From contig JARFRI010000359.1 in the NCBI GenBank assembly GCA_029287335.1, forward strand, positions 1 to 5,030: DNA of 5,030 nt, read 5' to 3'. Source of the DNA: Phycisphaera sp. (lineage in GTDB: Bacteria > Planctomycetota > Phycisphaerae > Phycisphaerales > Phycisphaeraceae). The position numbers were made by a program, and so were the translations under genes. Position 1 is the first letter of the stretch. Each line of letters starts with the position of its first letter. The notes beneath the pieces are model-generated. The model was not told the DNA's origin and ran no database searches. It saw only the letters and a list, made by a program, of their open reading frames with translations. Below are positions 4,216 through 5,030 of this stretch, piece by piece.

Positions 4216-5013
4216 GTGTTACCACTCGTTTACTCCCCCGCTTACGTCACGCCACTGCCCGACGGCCACCGCTTCCCGATGCCCAAGTTTGGGATCTTGC
4301 GTGATCTGTTGATCGAACAAAAGATCGCAACGGCAGATCAGTTTCACTGCCCCGCCATCGGCTCGTTTGAACTCATCACATCCGTTCACGACCCGGCCTA
4401 CGTGCAATCTTTTTTCGATGGCTCGATCGATAAGGACGCCATCCGTAAGATCGGCCTGCCCTGGTCCGAGCAGCTCGTACAACGCACTCGCACCGCTGTC
4501 GCGGGGACGCTGCTGACCTGTGAACTCGCGCTCGAGCATGGCTTAGCCTGCAACACCGCCGGCGGCACGCATCATGCCCATCGCGGATGGGGCTCTGGCT
4601 TCTGCATATTCAACGATTTGGCGGTGAGCGCTCGTACGCTTGTTGATCGCGGCAGCGTCGACCACATCCTCGTCATCGACCTGGACGTCCACCACGGCGA
4701 CGGCACCGCGACGATTTTTCACAACGACCCGCGCGTGTTCACCTTCTCGATGCACTGCGAGAAAAACTTCCCCGCGAAGAAGCCGCCGAGCGATCTGGAT
4801 GTCCCGCTGGCCCCCGGTATGGGCGACGACGAATATCTTGATGCGCTTTCAAAACATCTGCCGCGGTTACTGGAAGAGATTGAGCCGGACCTCGTCATCT
4901 ATGACGCCGGGGTCGATGTCCATCGCGACGACCGCCTGGGCTACCTCGATCTCACCGACCAAGGCCTCTACGACCGCGACAAGTATGTCATCGAACAGTG
5001 CCGGTCCCACCAC
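4216..5013 (+). CDS. Histone deacetylase-superfamily protein, class IV-like (3' end missing)
   Basis: The genuine sequence encodes 266 residues of an arginase-fold zinc deacetylase (HDAC/AcuC/acetylpolyamine amidohydrolase superfamily). These enzymes remove acetyl groups from protein lysines or small amines. The start is GTG, giving MLPLVYSPAYVTPLPDGHRFPMPK, which matches the usual N-terminus; an in-frame TAA at 4204-4206 blocks longer starts, and the ATG at 4279 would delete this conserved segment. Catalytic features are the tandem histidines H119-H120 in GGTHHA, FCIFND (129-134), zinc ligands D157 and H159 in DLDVHHGDG, and the third ligand D234 in YDAGVDVHRDDRLG. The A-G-x-D...D-R-L-G spacing resembles class IV (HDAC11-like) proteins. 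The catalytic-tyrosine segment and C-terminus, probably some 30-50 residues, are lost because sequencing adapter replaces the DNA from 5014. This is a contig-end artefact, not a pseudogene. It appears to be transcribed separately from the genes before it. Confidence 0.88.
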
Positions 5014-5030
5014 CTGTCTCTTATACACAT
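5014..5030. other. Nextera/Tn5 mosaic-end adapter sequence (assembly artefact)
   Basis: CTGTCTCTTATACACAT is identical to the start of the Illumina Nextera transposase adapter. It occupies the last 17 bases of the window, exactly where untrimmed read-through ends a contig. Translated in the HDAC frame it gives L-S-L-I-H, a tail known from contaminated database proteins. It should be removed from the genome sequence and from the predicted HDAC protein. Confidence 0.96.

Noticed and set aside
4118..4312. 64-codon open frame with a hydrophobic N-terminus resembling a signal peptide
   Set aside because: It is translated repeat arms followed by an out-of-frame overlap with the HDAC gene. The hydrophobic stretch is a by-product of the CTTTGCG repeat.

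Overview
The window is a 5,030-bp piece of GC-rich bacterial DNA. It most resembles Planctomycetota, perhaps Phycisphaerae. That call is an inference from overall gene style, the mix of eukaryote-like protein families (a compact SET-domain methyltransferase and a class IV-like deacetylase), and palindrome-filled gaps; no rRNA or marker gene settles it. The last 17 bases match the Illumina Nextera (Tn5 mosaic-end) adapter, so the window ends at an assembly contig end, probably from a metagenome or draft genome, and the last gene is cut there artificially.

Layout, all genes on the + strand: (1) the C-terminal 85 codons of threonyl-tRNA synthetase (1-258); (2) a 296-bp gap with a long imperfect hairpin of CACAGAG-type repeats, a possible promoter, and two adjacent palindromes; (3) a 125-aa SET-domain protein (555-932); (4) a 213-bp gap packed with GC-rich palindromes; (5) a two-gene operon of an AstE/AspA-type M14 zinc amidohydrolase/carboxypeptidase (1146-2240) and a PrsW-like intramembrane protease (2250-2996), separated by 9 nt and linked by a strong Shine-Dalgarno; (6) an 81-bp gap with an 18-bp operator-like palindrome; (7) an aldo/keto reductase (3078-4010); (8) a 205-bp gap with a perfect 27-bp inverted repeat enclosing a second, different inverted repeat; (9) a histone-deacetylase-superfamily gene (4216 onward) running into the adapter.

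The genes do not form one obvious pathway. Only the M14/PrsW pair is convincingly co-transcribed. The more striking content is between the genes. Each of the four larger gaps has a palindrome starting 7-15 nt after the upstream stop codon, the palindromes belong to several unrelated families, and one element sits inside another. Three genes (M14, aldo/keto reductase, HDAC) have a -10-like hexamer ending 6-8 nt before the start codon and no Shine-Dalgarno, which predicts leaderless mRNAs; the operon-internal PrsW gene has a textbook Shine-Dalgarno. I do not see a CRISPR array, tRNA, rRNA, transposase, toxin-antitoxin pair or recognisable defence system.
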